A stretch of 38,351 bases of DNA from an uncultured Spirochaetales bacterium (GCA_949295675.1 CASFMA010000019.1:1-38351), one strand, 5' to 3'. Shown: positions 16,622 through 26,001, counted from the first letter of the stretch. A program made the numbers and translations. Notes: a model not told the origin generated them from the sequence alone.

Positions 16622-17906
16622 GCCTTACCACCTTGAATGCCTCAAGCGCATCATCCTCGGAAACATAGGAGGGCAGGTAAAGCGCTGCGTTTCTCAGGCT
16701 TGATGAGAAGAGGCTTCCTGCTTTCTGGAATATGAGGCCTATCGCGGAAGCGTCTGACACTGTCCCGTCAGGCATGAGTATCTTTATATCTGTCTCGAAG
16801 CTTATCGGCTCGGGAATGTCTATTATGACGTCCTCCTTCCTGAGCGATGGATATCCTTTTTTGAGTATGCTTAGCACCTTGTCCTCAGCCAGATATCTTG
16901 TCTCTATCCTTTCAGCCTCTTCCGTGAGTGTTTCTCCTTCCCTGTATCCAAGCTCCGCCTTCCTCTCAAGGAGCCTGCCATGCTCAACGTCACGGATAAG
17001 CGAGAACGGACCGTAGTCCGAGAATCTCTCCTGCAGGGCGTAGAACTCATAGTCATCCTTGAGATAGAGGTCGTTGAAGGTTATCACATTCTCCCTGAGC
17101 GCTGTCAGTATGGCTTTCTTTATCATGGCAGTGGCGCTCCTGACACCTTTATGCCAGTAGAGATTGCGATACATCATGTATTTTGAGAACAGGACTTGCT
17201 CTACTGAGCTTATCGCGCTCTTGTCAAGAAGCAGAGTTCCGTCTGAAAGGGAGAGCGATGTGATTATGTAGTCAGTGTCCTGCCTGCCATATGGTATGCC
17301 GGCGAAGAACGCATCGCGAGAGAGATAGTCCAGCTTGTCAGGATCCAGGGTGCCTGAGAGTATCCTGCGGTATATCGCTGTCTCCGGATCGCCGCAGCTG
17401 CAGTCCTTGTCTATGATCATGGCTGTCATTTCCCTATCCGCCCCAGCCTTGGATATTGCCGCTCCAAGCTCATCGTCTTCCTCTATAAGATGCCTGGCGA
17501 TCTCCTCATGCTCCATCATCGAAAGTTCCTTCAGCGAGTGCGCATACGGGAAATGCCCTATGTCATGCAGCAGACAGGCTGCAAGGAAGCTCATCATCCC
17601 TTTCCCTGTGAATGGAAGCTCCGTGCTTTTGCGCGCTATCGAGAGCAGCATCTCCCTGCCTATATGGTAGACCCCTATAGAGTGGTTAAGCCTTGTATGC
17701 ACAGCTCCAGGATATATGTGGTATGCAGGTCCGTTCTGCTTGATCCTTGAAAGTTTCTCAGCAGCCTGCGTGTCAAGTATTGCCTTGAGCCCTTCTGTGA
17801 ATGGCACATTGCCCCACAGGGGATCCTTTACAGAGTGGATGAATCCGCTTTCAAGCAAGTTAAGTGCTTCTTCTCTTCTCATGAGAGAGAAGATAGCATA
17901 TTTCAC
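16614..17906 (-). CDS. HD-superfamily phosphohydrolase (COG1078-like)
   Basis: A 430-residue HD-domain protein resembling SAMHD1/dGTPase-like enzymes that hydrolyse nucleotides. Metal ligands are visible as H75 in HTRLNHSIGV, H114-D115 in LLHDIGHFPYAH and D193 in LDPDKLDYLSRDAFFAGI. The C-terminal 200 residues are helical with no recognised extra domain. Substrate is unknown; dNTPs are a reasonable guess. The start is uncertain: GTG at 17906 lies 8 bases after a TATAGT -10 (leaderless), while an in-frame ATG at 17882 gives MRREEALNLLES. Neither has a Shine-Dalgarno. It overlaps the TtcA-like gene by 8 bases and is divergent from the small secreted-protein gene. Confidence 0.82.
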   Translation of the reverse strand: MKYAIFSLMRREEALNLLESGFIHSVKDPLWGNVPFTEGLKAILDTQAAEKLSRIKQNGPAYHIYPGAVHTRLNHSIGVYHIGREMLLSIARKSTELPFTGKGMMSFLAACLLHDIGHFPYAHSLKELSMMEHEEIARHLIEEDDELGAAISKAGADREMTAMIIDKDCSCGDPETAIYRRILSGTLDPDKLDYLSRDAFFAGIPYGRQDTDYIITSLSLSDGTLLLDKSAISSVEQVLFSKYMMYRNLYWHKGVRSATAMIKKAILTALRENVITFNDLYLKDDYEFYALQERFSDYGPFSLIRDVEHGRLLERKAELGYREGETLTEEAERIETRYLAEDKVLSILKKGYPSLRKEDVIIDIPEPISFETDIKILMPDGTVSDASAIGLIFQKAGSLFSSSLRNAALYLPSYVSEDDALEAFKVVRHG

Positions 17907-17914
17907 GTTCCATC

Positions 17915-17922
17915 ACTATAAT
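17915..17922. promoter_or_regulatory. Symmetric bidirectional -10 element
   Basis: Minus-strand TATAGT (17920-17915) and plus-strand TATAAT (17917-17922) share the same four central bases. Start codons lie 8 bases (GTG, HD gene) and 6 bases (ATG, secreted protein) beyond each hexamer. The whole region between the two start codons is only 22 bases, too short for a ribosome site on either side. No good -35 is seen in either direction. Confidence 0.6.
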
Positions 17923-17928
17923 GCAGCT

Positions 17929-18306
17929 ATGCTGAAGACTGCGTGTTTGGTTTGCATCATACTCTCCTCATTCCCTGTTCTCGCCGTCGCGCCGATATCA
18001 GGAGCGATAGGGGAGGTCGCCACTGAGGTCGTGCCCGGCTCCATCACAGAGACTGCCCTCGAGGCTTCTGCTGAGCTTTATACAGAGCAATGGCTTGAGA
18101 AATATACAGCCTCCCCATATGAATTCGGAGAGGCTTATTCCGATATCCTAAGTGATCTCCTGCCCCTGCAGAATCCTATAGCCGGCAGGGAAAGGAACGG
18201 CGCCGTTGATGTCCAGGACTTGGACACAGGCACTGTCCTTTCATTTGTCTTCCAGGATGGCAGGATCGCCGCCATCCTTCCTGTCAGACAGAGCGAAGGG
18301 ACCTGA
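17929..18306 (+). CDS. Small secreted protein of unknown function
   Basis: A 125-residue protein. The ATG at 17929 gives a signal sequence (MLKTACLVCIILSSFPVLAVA) with a plausible cleavage after Ala-Val-Ala; Cys9 is not in a lipobox. The mature part is acidic, with helical TALEASAELYTEQWLEKYT and a short beta-rich tail (GTVLSFVFQDGRIAAILPV). The open frame extends upstream to 17716 but runs antisense through the HD gene, so the longer form is rejected. A perfect TATAAT ends 6 bases before the ATG and there is no ribosome site, predicting a leaderless mRNA. The last 23 bases overlap convergent pepF. No family recognised. Confidence 0.6.
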   Translation: MLKTACLVCIILSSFPVLAVAPISGAIGEVATEVVPGSITETALEASAELYTEQWLEKYTASPYEFGEAYSDILSDLLPLQNPIAGRERNGAVDVQDLDTGTVLSFVFQDGRIAAILPVRQSEGT

Positions 18307-20062
18307 ATCGCTCAAGAAGCTGTCCGAAATGCTCTGCTGCTGCCTTTACCGGAAGAGGCGATGCCATGTCCACGCCAGCGACGCGCAGGGCCTTTATAGG
18401 AGTCCTTGATCCGCCGCTCTTCAAGAATGATATATAGTCGTCTCGTTCCTTATCGCCCCCGCTGAGGACCCTTTCGGATAGCGCTATCGATGCAGATATG
18501 CCTGTTGCGTACTTATAGCAGTAGAAGGCTCTGTAGAAGTGAGGGATCCTTAGGCACTCGAGGTTGCTCACGTCCTCGAACTCCATCGCATCACCGAAGT
18601 ATTCCCGCTGGAGCCTTCCATATTCAGATCTCATGACATCAAGGGTGATAGGTTCCTCGTTCTCCGCTTTCCTGTGGATCAGCAGCTCGAACTCGGCGAA
18701 CATTGTCTGCCTGAACAGCGTTGCCACTATGTCATCAAGGTTCTTCCCGATGATATATGCAGCCTCTTCATCAGATGAGGCATGCTCCAGCAGGTAATGC
18801 GAGAGAAGGTTCTCGTTGAATGTCGATGCGACTTCAGCCTCGAATATTGAGTAGTCATAGCACATGTAAGGGTTGTTCCTCACCGAGTACCATGAGTGCA
18901 TCGAGTGGCCGCCTTCATGTATGAGGGTGAATACGGAATCCAGCACGCTGTCCTCGAAGTTCGTGAGGATATAGGGATTGCCTGCATAGCTGCCTGCCGA
19001 GAATGCCCCGCTTCTCTTTCCCTTGTTCTCGTATCTGTCAACCCAGCGGTCTTCGGTAAGGCCTTTGACCAGAGTGCTGCGATACTCTTCCCCAAGCGGC
19101 TTTACAGCCTCCGATATGAGTCCCACAGCCTCATCATAGCTGTGATGGCTCTCTATCCCTGGCACCATCGGGATATAGCAGTCCCAGTGCCTGAGCTTTT
19201 CCTTTCCAATCACCTTGGCCTTCACCCTGTAGTATTCATGAAGGGTAGGGAATGCCTCGTGCACTGATGATATGAGGGATGTGTATACGCTCTCCGGGAT
19301 ATCGTCAGGGAACAGCGCTGCCTCGAGTGATGATCTGAATTTCCTTGCCTTCGATACGAAGATATCCTCGTTTATGGAGGCTGCATAGAGATCTGAAAGC
19401 GTATGCTTGTGTGCATCATATGCCTTGTAGTAGCTGCTATATGCCTCTCGCCTTATCTTCTCATCAGGGTTCTTCAGGAATTTCGCATATGTCCCGTGCG
19501 TCAGCTTCTCGCCTTCGACATCATCGAACTCAAGCTCGATGTTGTTGAGGTCCATGAAAGTCTTCTCAGCACCTCCCGATACAGGGGAGAAGAGGCTCAT
19601 TATCCTTTCTTCGCTCTCTGAAAGCACATGCTTCTTTTCCCTGAGGGTCTTCCTCATCCAGATCCTGAACTCCCTGAACCGCGGTTCCTTCATCCATTCT
19701 CTGATAAGCTTCTCGTCACCTGCCATAAGCTCCGGAGAGAAGTATGATATGGCTTCTGAGAATGATGCCGCTGCAGCCTGATATGTCCCGAGCCTTCTCT
19801 GGACATCCTTGTCCATGCTGTCTGCCTCATATGAGAGGAATGCCCAGTTCCCCACACGCTCTGAGAGCATTGAGGTCTCCTTCAGATATACAAGGGCATT
19901 GTACAGGGAGTCTGGGGATGTGAGCAGCGTGCCTTTGTATGAACCGGCTTTCCTGAATGCCTTCCTGAGCTTCCTCATCTCCTTTTCCCAGCTCTCGCCA
20001 TCTTCTGCAAGAAGCGAGAGATCCCATGTATCCTCTGTCCTCTGATCCTTTCTCTCAATCAT
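18284..20062 (-). CDS. pepF: Oligoendopeptidase F (M3 family)
   Basis: A 592-residue cytoplasmic zinc peptidase that cleaves oligopeptides of roughly 7-17 residues. The zinc site HEGGH (382-386, in TLIHEGGHSMHSWYS) and the downstream glutamate ligand in FEAEVASTFNE are intact, and SGAFSAGSYAGNPYILTNF precedes them as usual. Length is normal. ATG at 20062 is preferred because AAGGAGG lies 9 bases before it; the frame could begin 21 bases earlier. The gene starts 8 bases inside rdgB. Confidence 0.93.
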   Translation of the reverse strand: MIERKDQRTEDTWDLSLLAEDGESWEKEMRKLRKAFRKAGSYKGTLLTSPDSLYNALVYLKETSMLSERVGNWAFLSYEADSMDKDVQRRLGTYQAAAASFSEAISYFSPELMAGDEKLIREWMKEPRFREFRIWMRKTLREKKHVLSESEERIMSLFSPVSGGAEKTFMDLNNIELEFDDVEGEKLTHGTYAKFLKNPDEKIRREAYSSYYKAYDAHKHTLSDLYAASINEDIFVSKARKFRSSLEAALFPDDIPESVYTSLISSVHEAFPTLHEYYRVKAKVIGKEKLRHWDCYIPMVPGIESHHSYDEAVGLISEAVKPLGEEYRSTLVKGLTEDRWVDRYENKGKRSGAFSAGSYAGNPYILTNFEDSVLDSVFTLIHEGGHSMHSWYSVRNNPYMCYDYSIFEAEVASTFNENLLSHYLLEHASSDEEAAYIIGKNLDDIVATLFRQTMFAEFELLIHRKAENEEPITLDVMRSEYGRLQREYFGDAMEFEDVSNLECLRIPHFYRAFYCYKYATGISASIALSERVLSGGDKERDDYISFLKSGGSRTPIKALRVAGVDMASPLPVKAAAEHFGQLLERFRSLRSV

Positions 20063-20657
20063 CCTTACCTTCCTCCTTCGCAAGCAGCATGGCCATTATT
20101 CGTGCGGCCTTTCCTCTGTGTGAGTATCTGTCCTTCTCTCCTTCAGGCAGCTCTGCTGAGATCATTCCAGCCTCCTTTATCCAGAAGACCGGGTCGTATC
20201 CGAAGCCAGATGTCCCTGACGGAGCAAGCGCGATGGCGCCTTCGCAGCTTTCCTGGATTATGTACTTCCTGTTCTCATCGAGGATCAGGCATAGGGCTGT
20301 CGTGAATACAGCGCTTCTGTCCTTGATCCCTTCCATGTTCCTGAGAAGCAGCATGTACCGTTCCCTTGCGGAAAGCTCATGGCCAGCCGTATCGTTGCCA
20401 TAACGGGCAGTGTGCACCCCAGGCTCTCCTCCTAGCGCCTTGACCGAGAGCCCTGAGTCATCGGAGAGTACAGGCGCATGGACGAGGGAGAAGAGCGCTT
20501 CTGCCTTTATCATCGCGTTCTCTATGTAGCTTGTCCCGGTTTCCTCCGGGGCGAAAGCCATTCCTATATCCTTTGGCAGTATCAATGTGTGGCCGCCAAG
20601 AAGCCTTGCCATCTCAATTCTCTTATGGTCGTTGTTTGATGCAAAATAAAGCCGCAT
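20055..20657 (-). CDS. rdgB: RdgB/HAM1 non-canonical purine NTP pyrophosphatase
   Basis: A 200-residue house-cleaning enzyme that hydrolyses dITP, ITP and XTP to the monophosphates, keeping deaminated purines out of nucleic acids. Signature segments are FASNNDHKRIE at the N-terminus, VLSDDSGLSV, GVHTARYG, SGFGYDPVFW and YSHRGKA. The frame extends 75 bases further upstream into the sigma-like gene, but homology begins at the ATG at 20657. No Shine-Dalgarno is present; a TATATT hexamer ends 6 bases before the ATG. pepF overlaps its 3' end. Confidence 0.93.
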   Translation of the reverse strand: MRLYFASNNDHKRIEMARLLGGHTLILPKDIGMAFAPEETGTSYIENAMIKAEALFSLVHAPVLSDDSGLSVKALGGEPGVHTARYGNDTAGHELSARERYMLLLRNMEGIKDRSAVFTTALCLILDENRKYIIQESCEGAIALAPSGTSGFGYDPVFWIKEAGMISAELPEGEKDRYSHRGKAARIMAMLLAKEEGKDD

Positions 20658-20663
20658 ATGATG

Positions 20664-20669
20664 AATATA
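20664..20669 (-). promoter_or_regulatory. Putative -10 of a leaderless rdgB promoter
   Basis: Minus-strand TATATT with 6 bases between it and the rdgB ATG, the same geometry as at 17917-17929. It lies in the 23-base gap after the sigma-like gene. The -35 region (inside that gene) is not a good match. Confidence 0.45.
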
Positions 20670-20680
20670 ATTAATTTCCG

Positions 20681-21661
20681 TCACATTTGCACCATTTCCA
20701 TTACAGATTCGAGCAACTCCCTTGTCCTGCATATGTCATTCGATATCGTTGATCTGGGAACGTGCGTAAGCTCTGCTATCTGCCTCTGTGTAAGTCCTTT
20801 CCTGGATTTTGCGAGCTTTTCACGCCTTTTCTCATATATGGCCTTTGTCCTCTGATATGCTTCGTGGAGCATGCCGGCCTTTGCATCATCGTCCTCTGCC
20901 GCGATTGCATGACGCAGCTTTGCCATTGTCTGCCAGTACCTTCCAGCTATTTCCTCTGCCTTCTTCCTGTCATCCTCGTTTATCCTCAGCTCCTCATGCC
21001 TCATCAGGTAGAAGTGGGTGACAAGGGACTTGTCAACGGAGAGCACGCGCGACACGCCATTCATGAATCTGTCGTTCTCTGTCTCCGGAAGCGAAAGAAG
21101 GAATGTGAGGAAGCGTCTGCGGCTTACCTTGCTTGAGAGGGCCTTGCGGAGCTCTCCCTCTGCAGGGCTTCCTGCTGAATCGCAAGCCTGGCTTTCCTTT
21201 ATGATCTTCTCCATGATCTCTGTGAGGCTCAGGTTGCCTACATCCTTCGCATTGGAGGCATTGTATTCCTCCGCGTCTTCCTTCAGCTCCCTGTCATAGA
21301 GCGACAGGTCTGAGTAGAGCAGGGCTTTTTCCGTGAATTCCCTTGTCCTTTTCTTCTTGAGATACTGCATACATCTGTAGCGGCATATCTGGGAAAGGTA
21401 TTTGTTGTATGTCAGCCCTGATATCCTGAATGAGTCCACGATCCTGTCAATGTCGCGTATGATATCGATGAGGAAAGCTGAGGCATCCTCTTCGGGAAGG
21501 TACAGGTTCCTCTGCGGTATGAGGTAGAGCAGGATCTTCGTCCGGTCCTTCACCTTGCTCTCAAGCATCAGTTTCTCCTCGCTTCCATCTGCAAGCGAAT
21601 TGTATCTTAGCACAACAGCGCTGAACGCCATATCTTCCTTTTCGCTGAAAAAGTGTTTCAT
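20681..21661 (-). CDS. Divergent sigma-70-like protein
   Basis: A 326-residue protein. Residues about 40-105 resemble sigma-70 region 2: an acidic helix (EEDASAFLIDIIRDIDRIV) followed by LTYNKYLSQICRYRCMQYLK and a run of basic residues, the pattern of the core-binding and -10-contacting helices. A charged middle section of about 170 residues is unlike region 3. The end has a helix-turn-helix, GLTQRQIAELTHVPRSTISN, like region 4 or a repressor HTH. It may be an atypical sigma factor or a DNA-binding regulator derived from one. A strong AAAGGAGG lies 5 bases before the ATG. It stands alone behind the nrnA terminator. Confidence 0.5.
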   Translation of the reverse strand: MKHFFSEKEDMAFSAVVLRYNSLADGSEEKLMLESKVKDRTKILLYLIPQRNLYLPEEDASAFLIDIIRDIDRIVDSFRISGLTYNKYLSQICRYRCMQYLKKKRTREFTEKALLYSDLSLYDRELKEDAEEYNASNAKDVGNLSLTEIMEKIIKESQACDSAGSPAEGELRKALSSKVSRRRFLTFLLSLPETENDRFMNGVSRVLSVDKSLVTHFYLMRHEELRINEDDRKKAEEIAGRYWQTMAKLRHAIAAEDDDAKAGMLHEAYQRTKAIYEKRREKLAKSRKGLTQRQIAELTHVPRSTISNDICRTRELLESVMEMVQM

Positions 21662-21705
21662 AATGCCTCCTTTGGCGCATAAAATGCCGCAGGAAGCATG
21701 CCAAA

Positions 21706-21745
21706 TTGTTTATAAATAAAATAACTCCCTGCATTGCAAGGAGTT
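21706..21745 (-). terminator. Intrinsic terminator of the tig-clpP-clpX-nrnA operon
   Basis: On the minus strand AACTCC and GGAGTT (21745-21740 with 21728-21723) flank an inner TGC/GCA stem, with one mismatch between. A T-rich tail (TATTTTATTTATAAA) follows. It lies about 20 bases after the nrnA stop. Confidence 0.75.
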
Positions 21746-21765
21746 GTTGTTTAGTGCAACAATGC

Positions 21766-22743
21766 TCAGATGAGCTCTGAGAATATCTTTTCAAGCATCT
21801 TCTCTGCTTCGTCCACGCTCATCTTCACCGTAGCGCCTGCCGCATGCAGATGTCCGCCCCCTCCAAGCCCTGCTGCAAGCGCGCCCACATCTATCTGTGA
21901 GTGATGCTTGCTTCTGAAGCCTATCTCAAGAGCGTCCTTCTTTTCCTTCAGGAAGACAACGGCCTTTACGTTCTCTGTCTCCAGAAGCGTGCCGTATATG
22001 CTGTCGCTCAGTCTCTCGTCACCGATCTCAGCAGGCTGCCGGGCGAATATCACGGCACCGCCAAGCACTGGCTTTGATGCAAGTATTATCGATGCTGCAT
22101 CCTTTATGTCCTTCAGCTTCCGGCCATCGTGCATCATATCGTATATGTCGTATGGTGATACCCCCATGGCCGTGAACTCTGAGACGCGCGAAAGGCTGTC
22201 AGGCGCTGTCTTCTCGCTGAGGAAGTGGAAGAACCCTGTATCTGTCGCGAACCCGATATAAAGGTATCTTGCCATCACCTCTGTCAAAGGGACGCCAAGC
22301 TCCCGCCTCACCTCATCGACAAGCATTGTCGTAGAAGGGGACTGCGGTACGATATAGCTCAGGCCTTCCTCTGTGAATGGCTCTCCAGCAGAGTGGTGGT
22401 CTATGCAGATTGTCTTCAGTGATCTCAGCTTCTCGAATGGCTTTCCTGGACGGTCAGGGGTGGAGCAGTCCAGCACAATGACAAGTGGATCCTTGCCGAG
22501 GAAATCTTCTGGAGCCTCCTTCAGGAACTCGCTTTCATATTTCCTCACATCGGAGCGCAGGAATTCCCCTTCGTTGAGAAGAAGGCATTCCTTTCCCATG
22601 TGATGGAGGATCTCCCTCATCGCCAGAGAGGAGAATACAGCATCTCCGTCTGGGTTGCGGTGGGCGATAACGATAGCGGAACTCTTCTCCCTTATCAGCG
22701 AGATGAGCTTTTCGTCAGCTTGCGGAAATATACTTGCCTTCAT
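21766..22743 (-). CDS. nrnA: DHH/DHHA1 phosphoesterase, NrnA-type nanoRNase
   Basis: A 325-residue cytoplasmic phosphoesterase. NrnA proteins degrade 2-5-base RNA fragments and often 3'-phosphoadenosine 5'-phosphate; others in the family cleave linear cyclic-dinucleotide products. Motifs in order are [33 protein letters not shown] and the C-terminal DHHA1 glycine motif [10 protein letters not shown]. The length is typical. The start lies 29 bases inside clpX, so translation is probably coupled; no strong ribosome site is seen. A terminator follows. Confidence 0.88.
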   Translation of the reverse strand: MKASIFPQADEKLISLIREKSSAIVIAHRNPDGDAVFSSLAMREILHHMGKECLLLNEGEFLRSDVRKYESEFLKEAPEDFLGKDPLVIVLDCSTPDRPGKPFEKLRSLKTICIDHHSAGEPFTEEGLSYIVPQSPSTTMLVDEVRRELGVPLTEVMARYLYIGFATDTGFFHFLSEKTAPDSLSRVSEFTAMGVSPYDIYDMMHDGRKLKDIKDAASIILASKPVLGGAVIFARQPAEIGDERLSDSIYGTLLETENVKAVVFLKEKKDALEIGFRSKHHSQIDVGALAAGLGGGGHLHAAGATVKMSVDEAEKMLEKIFSELI

Positions 22744-23971
22744 CTGTTATCATCTTAGGTTCGGTCCGGCTTATGACATTGTCCCTGTCCACGATGACCT
22801 TTGTCACGTTCTTGATTGATGGGATGTCATAGCTTATCCCGAGCATGAGGTTCTCGACTATTGACCTCAGGCCTCTGGCACCTGTCTTCTGCTCAAACGA
22901 CTGGTTCGCGATCGCATCTATCGCATCATCTGTAAAGCTCAGCGTGATGCCGTCAAGTGCGAATGATGTCTCATACTGCCTTATGATAGAGTTCTTAGGC
23001 TCTGTGAGGATGCGCTTGAGATCATCCTTCGTGAGGTTGTTCAGCGTCACGTGCACAGGAAGCCTTCCTATGAACTCAGGTATCAGGCCGAACTTCACAA
23101 GGTCATCAGGATGAAGCTCCCTGTACAGGGATTCCAGATCCTTCTCTTCCTTGTTTATGATTGTCGCGCCGAATCCCATCGATGATGTCGCGACTCTCTT
23201 CTCTATTATCTTGTCGAGCCCGACGAATGCACCGCCGCATATGAAGAGGATGTTGGAAGTGTCGATCTTTATCATCTCCTGGTTCGGATGCTTCCTTCCT
23301 CCCTGAGGAGGGACAGATGCAACAGTCCCTTCGATGATCTTCAGGAGCGCCTGCTGCACGCCTTCGCCTGAGACATCCCTTGTTATCGAGACGTTCTCGC
23401 CCTTCTTGGAGATCTTGTCGATCTCATCTATGAAGATGATTCCATGCTGGGCCCTCGGGATATCATAATCAGCAGCCTCGATGAGCTTGAGAAGTATGTT
23501 CTCAACGTCCTCTCCGACGTATCCCGCTTCTGTAAGGGTAGTCGCATCAGCGATTGCGAATGGCACATCAAGCTTCTTCGCAAGTGTCCTGGCAAGGAGT
23601 GTCTTGCCTGTTCCGGTAGGCCCGATCATCAATATGTTGGACTTGTCTATCTCAACACCTGATTCCGCGATGCGCTTGGCATACTTCACACGCTTGTAGT
23701 GGTTGTATACAGCGACGGAAAGCACTTTCTTCGCTGCTTCCTGACCTATCACGTACTGATCAAGATATTCCTTGAGTTCCTGCGGGGTAGGGATTTCCTT
23801 GATTTCCGACTCGCCATCTGATGTCGATGATGATGTGTCCATCTGGCCAAGGATATCATTGCATGTGTCTATGCAGTTCTCGCAGATCGCGACGCCCGGA
23901 CCTGAGACAAACCTCACGCTTCCATCGAGCGGCCTGCCGCAGAAGGAGCAGTATTTTGAATTTCTAGCCAT
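22715..23971 (-). CDS. clpX: ATP-dependent Clp protease ATP-binding subunit ClpX
   Basis: A 418-residue AAA+ unfoldase that feeds tagged proteins to ClpP. The zinc-binding domain has C8, C11, C30 and C33; Walker A is GPTGTGKT (117-124); the pore loop is AGYVGEDVE; Walker B is IIFIDEID; sensor and arginine-finger segments follow ([10 protein letters not shown]). The ClpP-docking loop reads MGF rather than the usual IGF, in SSMGFGATI. The gene begins 1 base after the clpP stop, and nrnA starts within its 3' end. Confidence 0.97.
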   Translation of the reverse strand: MARNSKYCSFCGRPLDGSVRFVSGPGVAICENCIDTCNDILGQMDTSSSTSDGESEIKEIPTPQELKEYLDQYVIGQEAAKKVLSVAVYNHYKRVKYAKRIAESGVEIDKSNILMIGPTGTGKTLLARTLAKKLDVPFAIADATTLTEAGYVGEDVENILLKLIEAADYDIPRAQHGIIFIDEIDKISKKGENVSITRDVSGEGVQQALLKIIEGTVASVPPQGGRKHPNQEMIKIDTSNILFICGGAFVGLDKIIEKRVATSSMGFGATIINKEEKDLESLYRELHPDDLVKFGLIPEFIGRLPVHVTLNNLTKDDLKRILTEPKNSIIRQYETSFALDGITLSFTDDAIDAIANQSFEQKTGARGLRSIVENLMLGISYDIPSIKNVTKVIVDRDNVISRTEPKMITDEGKYISAS

Positions 23972-23972
23972 A

Positions 23973-24566
23973 TTACTTTCTCATTACTTTGTCCACGATG
24001 CCATACGCAAGGGCATCATCGGCATTCATGTAGTAATCGCGGAGTATATCCTTTGCGATCTCGTCCTCGCTTCTGCCTGTATGCAGAGCCATCAGCCGCC
24101 TCGTGACTTCATTGATCCTCTGAAGCTCGCGTGATGATATTATGATATCGCTGGCCTGTCCCTCCGCACCGCCTGAAGGCTGGTGGATCATGACCCTTGC
24201 ATTGGGCAGGATCGCACGCTTTCCCTTCTCGCCAGCGGCAAGGAGTATCGCAGCCATGGAGCAGGCCTGTCCCATGCAGATAGTTGCGACAGGGCAGCTT
24301 ACGTACTGCATTGTATCATATATGGCAAGACCAGCTGTCACGCTTCCACCTGGACTGTTTATGTATAGGCTGATATCCTTTGTAGGCGATTCGCTTTCAA
24401 GGAAAATAAGCTGTGCCACCACCAGATCGGCAGTGGCATCTGTAATCTCCCCGTCAACGAAGATTATCCTGTCCTTCAGAAGGCGGGAGAATATATCATA
24501 TTGCCTTTCGCCTGTCCCTGACTGCTCTACGACATAAGGGACAAGCGTGTTCATCCTTTCGTTCAA
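23973..24566 (-). CDS. clpP: ATP-dependent Clp protease proteolytic subunit
   Basis: A 197-residue serine peptidase forming the 14-subunit barrel that works with ClpX. Catalytic residues are S103 in GQACSMAA, H128 in MIHQP and D177 in [16 protein letters not shown] is the oxyanion strand. The segment after the serine (SMAA rather than SMGA) is a small deviation. The preferred start is TTG at 24566 because AGAGGA lies 6 bases before it; the ATG four codons on has its only purine-rich stretch directly abutting it. The gene starts 2 bases after tig. Confidence 0.97.
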   Translation of the reverse strand: MNERMNTLVPYVVEQSGTGERQYDIFSRLLKDRIIFVDGEITDATADLVVAQLIFLESESPTKDISLYINSPGGSVTAGLAIYDTMQYVSCPVATICMGQACSMAAILLAAGEKGKRAILPNARVMIHQPSGGAEGQASDIIISSRELQRINEVTRRLMALHTGRSEDEIAKDILRDYYMNADDALAYGIVDKVMRK

Positions 24567-24568
24567 GA

Positions 24569-25921
24569 TTATTCCTCTTCTCCATAAGCTCCGGCGATGT
24601 AGTCATCATAGCTGACTGTCTTGCCGGACTTGAATGTGTTGTTCTCGATAAGGAATGGGGCGACCTTCTCGAACTTCAGGCTGTCGCGGAGGATGTTCTC
24701 ATAGTATTCCTTGTCCTCTTCCTTGACGCTCTGATAGTTCTTGTCCCACTCTTCCTTGAACTCCTCATCAGATACTGCGAAATCTTCCTTGTTCTTCACT
24801 GCATCGAGGATAAGCTGATCCTTCAGGTTCTTCGTGCAGGAATCCTTCCACTCCTCAAGGAGGGCTTCCTTTGTAGAGCCCTGCATCTTCAGGAAGCTGA
24901 GGATCTGGTCCTCAGTGAGGCCTGACTGCCTGTAGAAGTTTCTCCATGCCTGCTCAAGCTCAGCATCGAGCATGGATGCCGGGATCGTGATATCCGTCTT
25001 CTCCTCGATAGCCTTGAGAAGGGCATTGATCTTATCGTTCTTCATCCTCTCCTCAACCTGGCTCTCGAAGTCCTTCCTGATGCCCGCCCTGAGATCTGCG
25101 ACTGTCTTGTACTCTTCCTTTATATCCTGCGCAAGCTCGTCATTCACCTCTGGAAGCTCTCTGTACTTGACCTCGGATACTGCGATCCTGAGCTTGATTG
25201 TCTTTCCATCATAGCCTGGGACGTGGTCGTCGGCTGTATAGGTCTTCTCAACAGTCTTCTCGTCACCTTTCTTCATTCCGATGACATCGTTATCGATCTT
25301 GTAGAAGTTATAGCCCGAGCCTATCGTGAAGACGAATCCCTTGCGCTCTGTCGAGGCAATCTCGTTTCCGTCCTCTCCGATCTCCACATAATCCACTGTG
25401 ACGATATCGCCATTCTCAGCAGCTCCATCCTTTGTCCTGACAACGGAGTTCTGCTCCCTTTTCTTCTCGATTTCCTTGTCGATATCAGCTTCAGTGACCT
25501 CTACGGAAGGCACTTCCACTTCCAGCCCCTTATACTCAGGCAGCTCGAAGCGAGGGTAGATATCATAGACAACTGTATATGTGACATCCTCGCCCTTCTT
25601 GAAGGGGATGAGCTTCTCTTCGTCCTGAAGCACAGGCGTTGAGAATGCAAGCGGCTTGTCCTCGAAGCTGAGTGTCTGGATAGTATCCTGGAGGTACTTC
25701 TCCATAGCATCGAACGAGCTTTCTTCCCTGATCATTTCCCCATACTTTCTTTCAACGACGGATGTTGGAACCTTTCCCTTCCTGAATCCATCGATCTGGA
25801 TTGTCTTGGCATATTTGCCCAGCTTCTCCTGATAAGCCTTCTCCAGTGTATCGGCATCAATCGTAAGAGTAAGTGAAGCCTGGGAGTTCTCTAGCAACTT
25901 TACGCTTTTCTCAGCATCCAT
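24569..25921 (-). CDS. tig: Trigger factor
   Basis: A 450-residue ribosome-associated chaperone and prolyl isomerase that shields nascent chains at the tunnel exit. The ribosome-docking signature GFRKGKVP is at 45-52 in the N-terminal domain. A PPIase (FKBP-like) domain occupies roughly 155-245 ([16 protein letters not shown] to [10 protein letters not shown]), and the helical substrate-cradling C-terminal domain ends in acidic AYGEEE. GAAGGAAG precedes the ATG. It heads tig-clpP-clpX-nrnA, a common chaperone-protease arrangement. Confidence 0.96.
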   Translation of the reverse strand: MDAEKSVKLLENSQASLTLTIDADTLEKAYQEKLGKYAKTIQIDGFRKGKVPTSVVERKYGEMIREESSFDAMEKYLQDTIQTLSFEDKPLAFSTPVLQDEEKLIPFKKGEDVTYTVVYDIYPRFELPEYKGLEVEVPSVEVTEADIDKEIEKKREQNSVVRTKDGAAENGDIVTVDYVEIGEDGNEIASTERKGFVFTIGSGYNFYKIDNDVIGMKKGDEKTVEKTYTADDHVPGYDGKTIKLRIAVSEVKYRELPEVNDELAQDIKEEYKTVADLRAGIRKDFESQVEERMKNDKINALLKAIEEKTDITIPASMLDAELEQAWRNFYRQSGLTEDQILSFLKMQGSTKEALLEEWKDSCTKNLKDQLILDAVKNKEDFAVSDEEFKEEWDKNYQSVKEEDKEYYENILRDSLKFEKVAPFLIENNTFKSGKTVSYDDYIAGAYGEEE

Positions 25922-25946
25922 ATTGTACTTCCTTCAAACTATATTT

Positions 25947-25959
25947 CAGAACTATTCTG
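25947..25959. promoter_or_regulatory. 13-bp palindrome in the tig leader
   Basis: CAGAA-CTA-TTCTG, a perfect inverted repeat with a 3-base centre. With the promoter at 25973-26001 it lies about 10 bases into the transcript, so it could be an operator or a short leader hairpin. No CIRCE heat-shock element is seen. Confidence 0.4.
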
Positions 25960-25972
25960 CTCTAGCTAAGTA

Positions 25973-26001
25973 AATATACTGAAAAAAAACCACCATGTCA
26001 C
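25973..26001 (-). promoter_or_regulatory. Sigma-70 promoter of tig-clpP-clpX-nrnA
   Basis: Minus-strand GTGACA (26001-25996), an exact 17-base spacer containing eight T, then TATATT (25978-25973). Predicted start is near 25966, giving a leader of about 45 bases. A weaker TATAGT (25943-25938) also exists. Confidence 0.6.
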
